Notes under the pieces: generated by a model | Told to the model about the DNA's origin: nothing | The model's input: the letters and a program-made list of their open reading frames with translations, nothing else | Database searches by the model: none | Position numbers and translations under genes: made by a program | Assembly: GCA_041391925.1 (NCBI GenBank) | Contig: JAWKNA010000004.1 | Coordinates: 62,001 to 126,000, forward strand | Source of the DNA: JBPOFM01 sp041391925 | Lineage (GTDB): Bacteria; Bacteroidota; Bacteroidia; Flavobacteriales; Flavobacteriaceae | Direction of reading: 5' to 3' | Length of the DNA stretch: 64,000 nt | Shown: piece after piece, positions 54,222 through 62,543 of the stretch | Layout: each line of letters begins with the position of its first letter | How positions within the stretch are numbered: position 1 is the stretch's first letter

Positions 54222-56576
54222 ATGAGGCAAGAAGAATTAAATGCTTTAAATAAAAATAAGTCCGACCAAGGAGAGCTCATAAAACAGGAGTTCTATAAGT
54301 ATCTTCGCTATTGGGTCTGGTTTGCTATAGGTATCGGTGTAGCTTTGCTCATCGCTTTCTTGTATTTACGATATACTCCTAGGGTTTATATGAGTAGCGC
54401 AAAAATCCAAATACTCAACAAGCAAAAAGGTTTAGAGCTTCCTTCATCCTCATTTATTTTTAATCGATCCAACATCAACCTTGAGAATGAAATTGAGATT
54501 TTAAAATCCTACCGGATTGTTGAGCAGGTTGTTAATAACCTCAATCTTACTATGGAATTTTATGAAGAGGGTAATGTTAGGACTACAGAAATCGATCGGT
54601 TTCCTTTTAATATCAAACGAATAGTTCCAGAAGATAATAACCTTATAACCGGCATATATCAAATAAATGTAAAAAATAACTCCTTTGAAATCTATGCTCC
54701 TAATTCCGATAAACCTGTTGTTATTCAGAATCACAACTCTTACCTTGTTAGACATACACTTCCCTTCGAGATTCAGAATAAAGAGGATAATAGCATTAAA
54801 GACATTATAGGTAAAACTTTTTTACTTAAATTAATTCCCACTTCCTTAGCAACGACCAAATTAAAAAATGCAATATCAGTTAGTATGGTAGGCAAGGGCA
54901 GTGATTTGTTGCAATTGAGTTATGCCAGCGAAAGCAAGCAAAAGTCTGAACGTATTTTGAACGAATTGGTAACCGTATTTGACAACGATGGGATAAAAGA
55001 TCGACAAGAAGTGTCAAGACGAACCATTGACTTTATAAACGATCGTTTTGTTTCTCTTGCACAAGAATTGGATTCCATTGAAACTGAAAAGAAAGATTTT
55101 AAGCAATCAAACGACATCATTTATATTGAAGCTGATGCCGCCGCAGGACTTGATCAACGGATGCAATCTGACGAAAGTGTGTTTCGAATTGAGAATCAAA
55201 TCTTATTGTCAGATATGTTGAGGGAATCTCTAGCGTCAGGGGAAGGGCAAAAATCAGATTTGTTACCGGCGAATATTGGCATTGAGAATTCAACGGTTAA
55301 TAATCTTATAGATCAATATAACACGTTGGTTTTTGAAAGAGACAAATTATTAATCAGTGGCGGTGAAAACAATCCCAAGGTTCAAGTTGTTAACGCGAAG
55401 ATAAATGAGGTAAATGATAATATCAACTCATCGTTGCTTTCTTATAAAAAACAGCTGGACGCCTCTAAAAAGCAATTGGTAGGGCGAAATCAGCGATTTG
55501 TATCGGAAGTTGCAAAACTTCCACGTAAAGAAAAATTACTTAATTCCATCGAAAGGCAGCGTGTCATAAAGGAAACTTTATATTTGTTCTTATTGCAAAA
55601 AAGAGAAGAGGCAGCCATTAACCTCGCCATAACCGAACCTTCCATTAAAGTGGTCGAATATGCATTGTCGGGAAATTTGCCAATTTCGCCAAACTCAAAA
55701 AGTGTTTATCTAACTGCTTTCATTGCCGGTCTGCTAGTTCCATTTGCATTTTTGTATGCCACCATTTTATTGGATACCAAAATAAAGAGCAAAAACGATA
55801 TAGAACTCAAGGTTCCTAATGTGCCAGTGATTGCAGAGCTGCCAAGAATCAAAGATGGGGATTTGGTTTTCAGAGACCCAACCGATAGAAACGTACAAGC
55901 GGAAGCATTCCGTATCTTAAGTTCTAATGTTAATTATATTCTGTCAGAAAGTATTAAAGATAAGGGTAAAGTCATTTATTGTACCTCAACTATCAAAGGA
56001 GAAGGCAAAACCTATGTTGGGCTTAATCTTTCTCTTGCATTGGCGAGTTTAAACAAAAAAGTTTTATTGATTGGTGCGGATTTAAGAAATCCACAAATTC
56101 ATAATTATACCGACCACAATAAAGACGAAGCCGGACTGTCAAACTATTTGCATGATTCTAAATTTGATTGGAAAGATGCACTGTTCAATGGATTTGAAAA
56201 GTATCCAGAACATTATACCTTGCTGTCAGGCAGTATACCACCCAATCCTACGCAATTGTTGACCAACGGTCGTTTCGAGGCCCTTTTGAAAGCGGCCAAA
56301 GAAGAGTATGATTATATCGTTGTTGATACCGCTCCCACCATTTTGGTTACTGATACGATGCTTATTTCAGAATTGGCGGATGCTACACTCTATCTAGTTC
56401 GTGCAGAATATACTGAAAAGAATCTTTTGGCTTTTTCTAAAAACCTACACGAGACAGGAAGATTGAAGAACATGGCCTACGTCATCAATGGCGTTGGTGC
56501 TAGCAAATCTTATGGATACACCTATAACTATGGCTATAGTTATGGCTATGGAGCAAAAAACAAAATGAAAGGATAA
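54222..56576 (+). CDS. wzc: Wzc-type polysaccharide co-polymerase and tyrosine autokinase
   Basis: A 784-residue inner-membrane protein. A Wzz domain lies between two membrane helices (about 30-50 and 500-525), with a long periplasmic coiled-coil section (IDFINDRFVSLAQELDSIET onward). The cytoplasmic BY-kinase domain has Walker A STIKGEGKT (G593-T597), Walker A' KKVLLIGADLRNPQIH and Walker B YDYIVVDTAP. The C terminus is a tyrosine cluster, SYGYTYNYGYSYGYG, the autophosphorylation tail. In the family, cycling phosphorylation controls chain length and export through Wza. The tail has seven tyrosines alternating mostly with Gly and Ser. A bidirectional terminator follows. Confidence 0.94.
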   Translation: MRQEELNALNKNKSDQGELIKQEFYKYLRYWVWFAIGIGVALLIAFLYLRYTPRVYMSSAKIQILNKQKGLELPSSSFIFNRSNINLENEIEILKSYRIVEQVVNNLNLTMEFYEEGNVRTTEIDRFPFNIKRIVPEDNNLITGIYQINVKNNSFEIYAPNSDKPVVIQNHNSYLVRHTLPFEIQNKEDNSIKDIIGKTFLLKLIPTSLATTKLKNAISVSMVGKGSDLLQLSYASESKQKSERILNELVTVFDNDGIKDRQEVSRRTIDFINDRFVSLAQELDSIETEKKDFKQSNDIIYIEADAAAGLDQRMQSDESVFRIENQILLSDMLRESLASGEGQKSDLLPANIGIENSTVNNLIDQYNTLVFERDKLLISGGENNPKVQVVNAKINEVNDNINSSLLSYKKQLDASKKQLVGRNQRFVSEVAKLPRKEKLLNSIERQRVIKETLYLFLLQKREEAAINLAITEPSIKVVEYALSGNLPISPNSKSVYLTAFIAGLLVPFAFLYATILLDTKIKSKNDIELKVPNVPVIAELPRIKDGDLVFRDPTDRNVQAEAFRILSSNVNYILSESIKDKGKVIYCTSTIKGEGKTYVGLNLSLALASLNKKVLLIGADLRNPQIHNYTDHNKDEAGLSNYLHDSKFDWKDALFNGFEKYPEHYTLLSGSIPPNPTQLLTNGRFEALLKAAKEEYDYIVVDTAPTILVTDTMLISELADATLYLVRAEYTEKNLLAFSKNLHETGRLKNMAYVINGVGASKSYGYTYNYGYSYGYGAKNKMKG

Positions 56577-56595
56577 TATCTATTAAATGCGAGTC

Positions 56596-56628
56596 TTAAA
56601 AAGTCTGGTTATTCACCAGACTTTTTAA
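56596..56628. terminator. Bidirectional terminator shared by wzc and rpe
   Basis: A 13-bp perfect stem TTAAAAAGTCTGG/CCAGACTTTTTAA around a 7-nt loop. It ends the plus-strand wzc unit and the minus-strand rpe gene. The last codons and stop of rpe lie inside the stem. Confidence 0.85.
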
Positions 56629-57264
56629 GTTTTGTATTGTTTCCATAGGGTTTTGACTTCCAAAAACATAACTCCCTGCCACTAAAACGTCTGCTCCTAC
56701 TTCTACTAACGCTTTTGCATTTTTATCAGTTACACCCCCGTCAATTTCTATTTTTGTTGAAGCTCCTTTAGTATTAATGAGATTTTTAAGTTGAGTAACC
56801 TTAGCATAGGTGTTTTCAATAAAACTTTGACCACCGAAACCAGGATTGACACTCATTACACAAACCAAATCTATGTCTTTAATGCTATCTTCCAATAGAT
56901 TCACATTTGTATGAGGGTTTAAGGCAACACCGGTTTGCATTCCTTCGTCTTTTATGGCCTGTAGTGTTCTATGCAAATGGGTACAAGCTTCATAGTGAAC
57001 CGTCAGATTATTGGTTCCCAAATCGGCAAATGTTTTGATGTATCGATCAGGGTTTATAATCATTAGGTGCACGTCTACAAACTTCTTTGTATATTTTGTG
57101 ATGGCTTTTAATACTGGCATTCCAAAGGATATATTTGGAACGAAAACACCATCCATAATATCAATATGAAACCAATCTGCCTCACTTTGATTGACCATTT
57201 CGATATCGCTCTGAAGATTGGCGAAATCGGCCGCAAGAATAGAAGGAGCAATTTTTGTAGCCAT
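56596..57264 (-). CDS. rpe: Ribulose-phosphate 3-epimerase
   Basis: A 222-residue TIM-barrel enzyme that interconverts ribulose 5-phosphate and xylulose 5-phosphate in the pentose phosphate pathway. I chose ATG 57264 (MATKIAPSILAADFANL, the standard opening); an ATG six codons upstream adds nothing conserved. Motifs are HIDIMDGVFVPNISFG and VDVHLMI with metal-binding His and Asp. VMSVNPGFGGQSFI is the catalytic loop, and KIEIDGGVTDKNA the second acidic site. VAGSYVFGS binds phosphate. The stop codon lies within the terminator shared with wzc. Confidence 0.96.
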   Translation of the reverse strand: MATKIAPSILAADFANLQSDIEMVNQSEADWFHIDIMDGVFVPNISFGMPVLKAITKYTKKFVDVHLMIINPDRYIKTFADLGTNNLTVHYEACTHLHRTLQAIKDEGMQTGVALNPHTNVNLLEDSIKDIDLVCVMSVNPGFGGQSFIENTYAKVTQLKNLINTKGASTKIEIDGGVTDKNAKALVEVGADVLVAGSYVFGSQNPMETIQNLKSLVNNQTF

Positions 57265-57428
57265 TTTATGGAGTTTTTGCAAAGATAAGTAATTAGTTGG
57301 GAATTGGCTACTAGTTAATTATTGGAACGAATAGCCGGTTTCATTTCTGTGTCTTATTTATCCCATTTTAAGTCTGGCAAAAACCGTCACTTTAATAATC
57401 TCCATCTAAAGACAAATCTCATTTCATT

Positions 57429-57451
57429 TATATATATATATATATATATAA
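57429..57451. repeat. (TA)11 microsatellite
   Basis: Eleven uninterrupted TA dinucleotides plus one A, in the 253-bp gap between the acyltransferase gene and rpe. It is prone to slippage. Nothing else is recognisable in the gap. Confidence 0.9.
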
Positions 57452-57517
57452 ATATGTAGTCTTGATTCTGAAAGCTTATTTTATTTAAGCAAATAGGTAA
57501 TCTTAAAATAGTAATTT

Positions 57518-58675
57518 TTATTTTGTCTTTATAGCCAATTTTTTAACCCATTTCTTATCTCTTAAAGAAGTTAGAGGGATTTCATAGTATTTGTATATCA
57601 AAATAGATCCAATAACAGTAATCAACCAGAAAAAACCATATTTCACTAAAATAGTTAAATCATGATTTCTAGTTATTGAATCCCACGGAATTGTTTTTAT
57701 GATTATCCCTTGTACAACGGTGAAGTTGATGAGGTACATAGAATAAGAAATCAAGCTAATGATAGTGACTCCTTTGTGAATAAATCCGTTTCCTTGTTTC
57801 ATTTGACTTAAAAATGGAAGTAGAGCTAAAGTCGCTAAAGAGGTTACCGTAAATGAAAATACGCAATTATAGAAGCTTTCAGCAGGAATAAAATGGAACA
57901 CATATAATAGTTTTGTAATGATAAAAAGAGAAACTCCAATGATTAGAAAAAGAAATTTGGATTGTGTCCATTTTCTTGGGTTGTAAAACTGTATATATGC
58001 CCCTATCACACCGAACATTAAACTGTCGAGCCTCGTTATGACTTGTTTTCTAAAAAAATGGTTCCAGTCATTATAGGAGTTCAAATTTACATCATAATAT
58101 CTATAGACTCTAAATATAGTAATTAGAAGTATGATAGTGACAACGCACATCAAAACGGACTGTTTTGGTTTCAATCTGACAAATGTGATTAAAAAGAATA
58201 TACCAGTTGGAATTAATAAATAAAACCATTCTTCAATACTTAAACTCCAAGCTTCTGGAAAGAAGTTGGGATGTTCATAGTAAAGGTTTTGAGAAAAAAT
58301 AAAATAGCTTTTTATATTTGAAATATAAAAATTCTCCTTGGTCAGTAAGAAATAGAAGGTCAGAACAAGTAATATCAAAAAATAGTTTGGCAGCGTACGA
58401 AACCATCTTCTAATCCAAAAATCAAAAAGCACCGCTCTCGTCGCTTTTTGATTTTCGATTATTTTAATCAAGATACCACCAATTAAGAAACCACTTAAAA
58501 CAAAAAAAATTGAAACTCCATCAAAGATGAATAATTCATGGTAAACTATCATGCTTTTGGGAAGTATGTATTGTCCGTGATGAAAAACGACGAATAAAAT
58601 AGCCATCGCACGTAACAAATCTAATCCATAAATTCTCTTTGGACTAATTTCAATCCGTAATAAATTTTTGATCAT
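57518..58675 (-). CDS. Membrane acyltransferase, family 3 (OafA/YrhL-like)
   Basis: A 385-residue integral membrane protein with about ten helices. The first carries GLDLLRAMAILFVVFHHGQ, with the R and H of the family. IFDGVSIFFVLSGFLIGG, RRWFRTLPNYFLILLVLTFY and FFPEAWSLSIEEWFYLLIP are the other signature blocks. The protein should acylate a sugar of a surface glycan, using an acyl donor from the cytoplasm. It lies just outside the polysaccharide operon on the opposite strand and may modify the same product, although nothing in the sequence proves that. Confidence 0.9.
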   Translation of the reverse strand: MIKNLLRIEISPKRIYGLDLLRAMAILFVVFHHGQYILPKSMIVYHELFIFDGVSIFFVLSGFLIGGILIKIIENQKATRAVLFDFWIRRWFRTLPNYFLILLVLTFYFLLTKENFYISNIKSYFIFSQNLYYEHPNFFPEAWSLSIEEWFYLLIPTGIFFLITFVRLKPKQSVLMCVVTIILLITIFRVYRYYDVNLNSYNDWNHFFRKQVITRLDSLMFGVIGAYIQFYNPRKWTQSKFLFLIIGVSLFIITKLLYVFHFIPAESFYNCVFSFTVTSLATLALLPFLSQMKQGNGFIHKGVTIISLISYSMYLINFTVVQGIIIKTIPWDSITRNHDLTILVKYGFFWLITVIGSILIYKYYEIPLTSLRDKKWVKKLAIKTK

Positions 58676-58713
58676 AATGTTTAATATGGAGTTGAAAAGA
58701 CTGCAATATTAAA

Positions 58714-58742
58714 AAACAAAGCGCAAAATTTGCGCTTTGTTT
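58714..58742 (-). terminator. Terminator after the 2OG oxygenase gene
   Basis: A perfect 14-bp inverted repeat AAACAAAGCGCAAA/TTTGCGCTTTGTTT with almost no spacer, so the real loop includes the central A/T pairs. The minus-strand side is T-rich. It lies 26 bp after the stop at 58768. Confidence 0.82.
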
Positions 58743-58767
58743 AGTTTTGGTATTCTATTCGATAAAA

Positions 58768-59721
58768 TTAATCTTTAAAAATCCGCTTTACGGATCCTGG
58801 AATTCTAGCAATAATTTTTCTCATGGAAGATTCCTTACTCTTCTTCTTGATAGCTTCAATATCAATATTTTTAGTAGCAATTTCCTTATAAGAAGGAGAA
58901 TATTTTATGGTAGTTTCGTCATACCATAAATTGCCATATACCTGCGTTCTTTGAAATTTAAGATGATCATAATCCAATTTCACAGCATGTAATGAAGTAT
59001 TGCTAGGTGAAAATAATATTATACTATTATTGGCATTGGTTTTGAGAGAGATGTCACACCATTCCCATGGCACCCAACATCTGTCCATTTCCTCATGGTT
59101 TTCCCAGAAATCATAAATATATTCCCTTTCAGGTTTGAACTTGCATAGATACGTATGAATAGCAATATTCTCTGATTCTTTATCTGTATTGATATTCAGC
59201 ATATAAGTAGCTGCCTTCTTTCTAATGTCCGGATGAGGGCTAATTTCGTAACCTTGGAGATATTTTTGAATCCCAGTATCAACATAGTTGCTTTCCGTTA
59301 TATTGAATTTTTTCTCTAATGCTACCTTGAATTGATTAGAATTCAAAAATTCTGTCAATCTCTGCAGGATTGGCGTTTGGAAATCCGTCAATCTAAAGGC
59401 CATCCCAAATCCTTCCAATAACTCTTTGTCTACATTTGCGTTTTTAGAATTTAATGCTTTTAAGTATTCTTCTACGGAAGTAGAACATCCCGGGAAACGT
59501 TGAATTTTATAACCATTATCCATTAAATCATCAATAAGGTTTTCTGTATTTAATGGCACTGGCCTTTTGATTTCTTTGGCCGATGTAAACTCATCAAAAT
59601 GCTCTTTAGATAAAAAATTATCGATTAGAATAAAGTCAAAAGGATCATGGGAAAAATCTGCTGATTGAATCTTATCGATAATATATCCAAACTCATTCAA
59701 TAATTCTTTGGATTCTGTCAT
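58768..59721 (-). CDS. 2-oxoglutarate/Fe(II)-dependent oxygenase (prolyl-4-hydroxylase-like)
   Basis: A 317-residue protein with the double-stranded beta-helix iron site H-x-D...H: H163/D165 in EISPHPDIRKK and H245 in NTSLHAVKL. A basic residue about ten positions later would bind 2-oxoglutarate. Between them, ATYMLNINTD and IHTYLCKF form core strands. Similar proteins are often encoded in or near flavobacterial polysaccharide clusters and are annotated as 2OG-Fe(II) oxygenases, with unknown substrates. There is no signal peptide. A basic C-terminal tail (RKIIARIPGSVKRIFK) may bind membrane or nucleic acid. Confidence 0.8.
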   Translation of the reverse strand: MTESKELLNEFGYIIDKIQSADFSHDPFDFILIDNFLSKEHFDEFTSAKEIKRPVPLNTENLIDDLMDNGYKIQRFPGCSTSVEEYLKALNSKNANVDKELLEGFGMAFRLTDFQTPILQRLTEFLNSNQFKVALEKKFNITESNYVDTGIQKYLQGYEISPHPDIRKKAATYMLNINTDKESENIAIHTYLCKFKPEREYIYDFWENHEEMDRCWVPWEWCDISLKTNANNSIILFSPSNTSLHAVKLDYDHLKFQRTQVYGNLWYDETTIKYSPSYKEIATKNIDIEAIKKKSKESSMRKIIARIPGSVKRIFKD

Positions 59722-59961
59722 AGTTTAAATATTAATGATGTTATATTTAATAATTTGATAAACTTCAGAATGAATATTTATATCAAAACATTAAAGGCCA
59801 AATTTATTCATAATTAATTTAAAAACAAACTGAACATAGTCAAATTACATTTCGCATTGTGCTGCACTTTTTTTGTGAATTTACATATTAAGTTTAATTC
59901 TTCAATTGAAATATTATAGTGACGTGGATAAATTAAATAATGCACATATACATATATGAAC

Positions 59962-59988
59962 GAACCCTCGGTAATCAGCCGAGGGTTC
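59962..59988. terminator. GC-rich hairpin, possible terminator of an unannotated RNA
   Basis: A perfect 10-bp stem GAACCCTCGG/CCGAGGGTTC with a 7-nt loop, followed on the plus strand by CTTTC. It is stronger than needed for the weak T run and has no plus-strand gene upstream. It may act with the next hairpin to end rpoD transcription, or end a small RNA. Confidence 0.5.
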
Positions 59989-60000
59989 TTTCATCAATCA

Positions 60001-60027
60001 AAAAACGAACAGTTATGTTGTAACTGT
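60001..60027 (-). terminator. Terminator after rpoD
   Basis: On the minus strand ACAGTTA/TAACTGT forms a 7-bp stem with a 5-nt loop, followed by TCGTTTTTTG. It lies 38 bp past the rpoD stop. Confidence 0.6.
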
Positions 60028-60064
60028 CTGTTACGTTAAATTTAGTCGTAATTAATGGAAATTA

Positions 60065-60928
60065 CTAACCTAAATATGTTTTTAATATTTTGCTTCGTGA
60101 GGTGTGTTTCAACCTACGAATTGCTTTTTCTTTGATCTGGCGAACTCGTTCGCGAGTGAGGTCAAAAGTTTCACCAATTTCTTCCAAGGTCATTGGATGT
60201 TGATCACCTAAACCAAAGTACAAACGAATCACATCCGCTTCACGAGGTGTCAATGTTTCCAATGCTCGTTCAATTTCTGTGCGTAATGATTCATGAAGCA
60301 AGTCTTTATCCGGATTTGGAGACTCGCCAGAACGCAATACATCATATAAATTTGAATCTTCTCCTTCAACCAATGGTGCATCCATCGACACGTGACGTCC
60401 AGAATTCTTCATGGATTCTTTCACATCATTAATGGTCATGTCCAACTCTTTGGCAATTTCTTCTGCACTTGGTGGACGTTCATGACTTTGTTCCAAAAAT
60501 GCAAAAGTTTTATTGATTTTATTGATAGAACCAATCTTATTCAGAGGCAAACGAACAATACGTGATTGTTCAGCCAATGCCTGCAGAATCGATTGACGAA
60601 TCCACCAAACTGCATACGAAATGAATTTGAAACCACGCGTTTCATCAAATCGTTGTGCCGCTTTAATAAGTCCAAGATTACCTTCATTGATTAAATCTGG
60701 CAAGGTCAAACCTTGATTTTGATATTGTTTGGCTACCGATACCACAAAACGCAAGTTTGCTTTGGTCAATTTCTCCAAGGCACGTTGATCGCCTGCTTTG
60801 ATACGTTGTGCCAATTCAACTTCTTCATCTGCTGTAATAAGGTCAACTTTTCCAATCTCTTGAAGGTACTTGTCTAGCGAAGCTGTTTCTCTGTTGGTAA
60901 CCTGCTTCGTAATTTTGAGTTGTCTCAT
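60065..60928 (-). CDS. rpoD: Primary sigma factor RpoD/SigA
   Basis: A 287-residue sigma-70, the normal short length for Bacteroidota, which lack region 1.1 and the large non-conserved insert. Region 1.2 is SLDKYLQEIGKVDLITADEE. Region 2 contains LTLPDLINEGNLGLIKAAQRFD and KFISYAVWWIRQSILQAL, the -10/-7 recognition helix. Region 3 begins RIVRLPLNKIG. Region 4 carries LTPREADVIRLYFGLG and the helix-turn-helix MTLEEIGETFDLTRERVRQI. This enzyme reads the TTG/TAnnTTTG promoters noted elsewhere in the window. It is monocistronic, with a terminator downstream and a 92-bp gap upstream. Confidence 0.97.
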   Translation of the reverse strand: MRQLKITKQVTNRETASLDKYLQEIGKVDLITADEEVELAQRIKAGDQRALEKLTKANLRFVVSVAKQYQNQGLTLPDLINEGNLGLIKAAQRFDETRGFKFISYAVWWIRQSILQALAEQSRIVRLPLNKIGSINKINKTFAFLEQSHERPPSAEEIAKELDMTINDVKESMKNSGRHVSMDAPLVEGEDSNLYDVLRSGESPNPDKDLLHESLRTEIERALETLTPREADVIRLYFGLGDQHPMTLEEIGETFDLTRERVRQIKEKAIRRLKHTSRSKILKTYLG

Positions 60929-61020
60929 CTAATTTAAGTCTGTTTTTTTATCACGAATTTCATATCGCATATAGTTATACGTATAAACTCGCATAAAAGT
61001 TACAGCAATCTTTAAAAAAT

Positions 61021-61395
61021 TTAAATTTTAATTAATTTTTTATCGTTCAAATTGATGTCGTCCAACATTTCATTCGTGAATTTGTAGTGACCACGAGTGG
61101 TAATAATCTTGAAGCGATGAGATTTCATGTTGCTGAGTGTGTTCAAAAACAACCATTTAGATTTTAAAAGTTTAGGCTTATCTGATTTTAAGCTTAATTC
61201 AAAATAATGTTTTCTACCTTCTTTCTCTGCAACAATATCTGGTGTAATGTTAATATCACTACCTTTCTTATGATACGATTTTGGCGTTTCATAACCCTCG
61301 GCATCGGCTTTGATATTCTCAAAACCGATATTCTTTAAGTATGTGAGTGAGTTACTTAAAATGTCTGAATATTTATCTTTGTCTGTATAAACCAT
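61021..61395 (-). CDS. Conserved-looking 124-aa protein, possible PD-(D/E)XK fold
   Basis: A 124-residue cytoplasmic protein with no signal peptide. Its first 45 residues are helical. Then come DINITPDIVAEKEGRKHYFELSLKSDKPKLL segments in which a PD, followed after about a dozen residues by E-x-S-x-K, resembles the acidic core of PD-(D/E)XK nucleases. FKIITTRGHYKF follows as a later strand. The third motif residue is Ser where Asp or Glu-x-Lys is usual, so catalysis is doubtful. I do not recognise the family. It lies upstream of rpoD on the same strand, 92 bp away. Confidence 0.65.
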   Translation of the reverse strand: MVYTDKDKYSDILSNSLTYLKNIGFENIKADAEGYETPKSYHKKGSDINITPDIVAEKEGRKHYFELSLKSDKPKLLKSKWLFLNTLSNMKSHRFKIITTRGHYKFTNEMLDDINLNDKKLIKI

Positions 61396-61469
61396 AACCT
61401 GTAATCTAATAAAATTTATCAGAAATACAAATTTTTAACGGTGTTTAACGTTTGGTTTTACAAAATATC

Positions 61470-62519
61470 CTAACATTCAACTGCGGCTATCAGAATTTTT
61501 ATCAATTCAAACTCTCCTGTAATTTCATTTTCTATTCGAACGTAAATATATTCTGGATTATCAACATTTAGGTAAGGAGATATGAGAGGGTTTATGGCCA
61601 TGCTTGCATCAAACTCTGAAGTATAAAACGTGATACTTGTGCCAGTTAAATCCATATTATAAGCAAAACAGCTGATATAATTTTCTAAATCAAATGTGGC
61701 AACATCTGCCTCTAATTCTGATTGACATTCTTCGAAAATATATTTTGGACATAATTGAGTATTGCATACTTTTTCAATTATAAAATAATTAGATTCGCCA
61801 TCTTGTAATAGCAATTGATTCTCATCAATTACGCTGACAATCCAGTTTTTGTTCCATGCAGTAGCAATTTCTGATTCGTCATCAAGATATATGTTGAAAT
61901 ATAGTTGATTATAAGATGCCAATACTGTCCAGCCACCAAAAATTACAACATCATTATGTTCAAATGTTGTGATACCTACTGAACTTATTTTAAAAACGGC
62001 ATCTTCATAATCATTGTTCCCACCTTCAGAATAAGCAACCCTCCAAAAGCATTCTTCCTGTACCAATAGACCTGTGCAATAAATTTCTAATGCTATGTCA
62101 ATACATTGCTGCAATTTTTCTTCTAGTTCATCATTATTTGTGATGCTTATTTCATCACCGTTGTCATTAGTATAAATTATAGGATAACTTATGCTTATGG
62201 TTAAATCTGTGTTGAGGCTAGCCAAGAATTCTATAAAAGCTTGTTTGTTTTCTATTGTTTCGAAATTAAGGAACTCCAAATTTTCATCGAAAACATTGAT
62301 GGTAACTGGATAAAGAAATTGTATGCAATCAGTTGCATTGTCAGTTTGATCATTCAAATAAGATTGCAAAGTGTTGAAACGGTCAGAGCCAACTGCAATT
62401 GGATTTGTAGCCGAAGGAGTTTCTGGTTGAAATATAGAATTGCGGTTATCATCTAAATCGTTAAAACAACTTATTAATAGAAGACCTAATACAATAGTTG
62501 AAAGGACAGTTCTTTTCAT
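61470..62519 (-). CDS. Predicted lipoprotein, function unknown
   Basis: A 349-residue protein with a lipoprotein signal ending LLLISC, lipidated at C18. Downstream is an acidic, Asn-rich linker. Then come a first domain (about 40-150, VTINVFDENLEFLNFETIEN) and a lipocalin-like or beta-rich domain with EECFWRVAYSEGG, DVVIFGGWTVLASYNQLYFN and WIVSVIDENQLLLQDGES. No catalytic residues are evident. It lies 24 bp downstream of the membrane-barrel fusion gene and shares its direction, so it is probably the third gene of the sigma-factor operon and a surface or periplasmic component of it. Confidence 0.78.
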   Translation of the reverse strand: MKRTVLSTIVLGLLLISCFNDLDDNRNSIFQPETPSATNPIAVGSDRFNTLQSYLNDQTDNATDCIQFLYPVTINVFDENLEFLNFETIENKQAFIEFLASLNTDLTISISYPIIYTNDNGDEISITNNDELEEKLQQCIDIALEIYCTGLLVQEECFWRVAYSEGGNNDYEDAVFKISSVGITTFEHNDVVIFGGWTVLASYNQLYFNIYLDDESEIATAWNKNWIVSVIDENQLLLQDGESNYFIIEKVCNTQLCPKYIFEECQSELEADVATFDLENYISCFAYNMDLTGTSITFYTSEFDASMAINPLISPYLNVDNPEYIYVRIENEITGEFELIKILIAAVEC

Positions 62520-62543
62520 GATTTTTTATTTATTGAGAGTGAT

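Larger units (their letters stand above)
59722..60064. other. Intergenic region between the 2OG oxygenase gene and rpoD
   Basis: No open frame of note. It holds two hairpins (below) and long AT-rich stretches. The promoter of the oxygenase gene should lie at its left end, but no clear TAnnTTTG box is visible. Confidence 0.5.
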
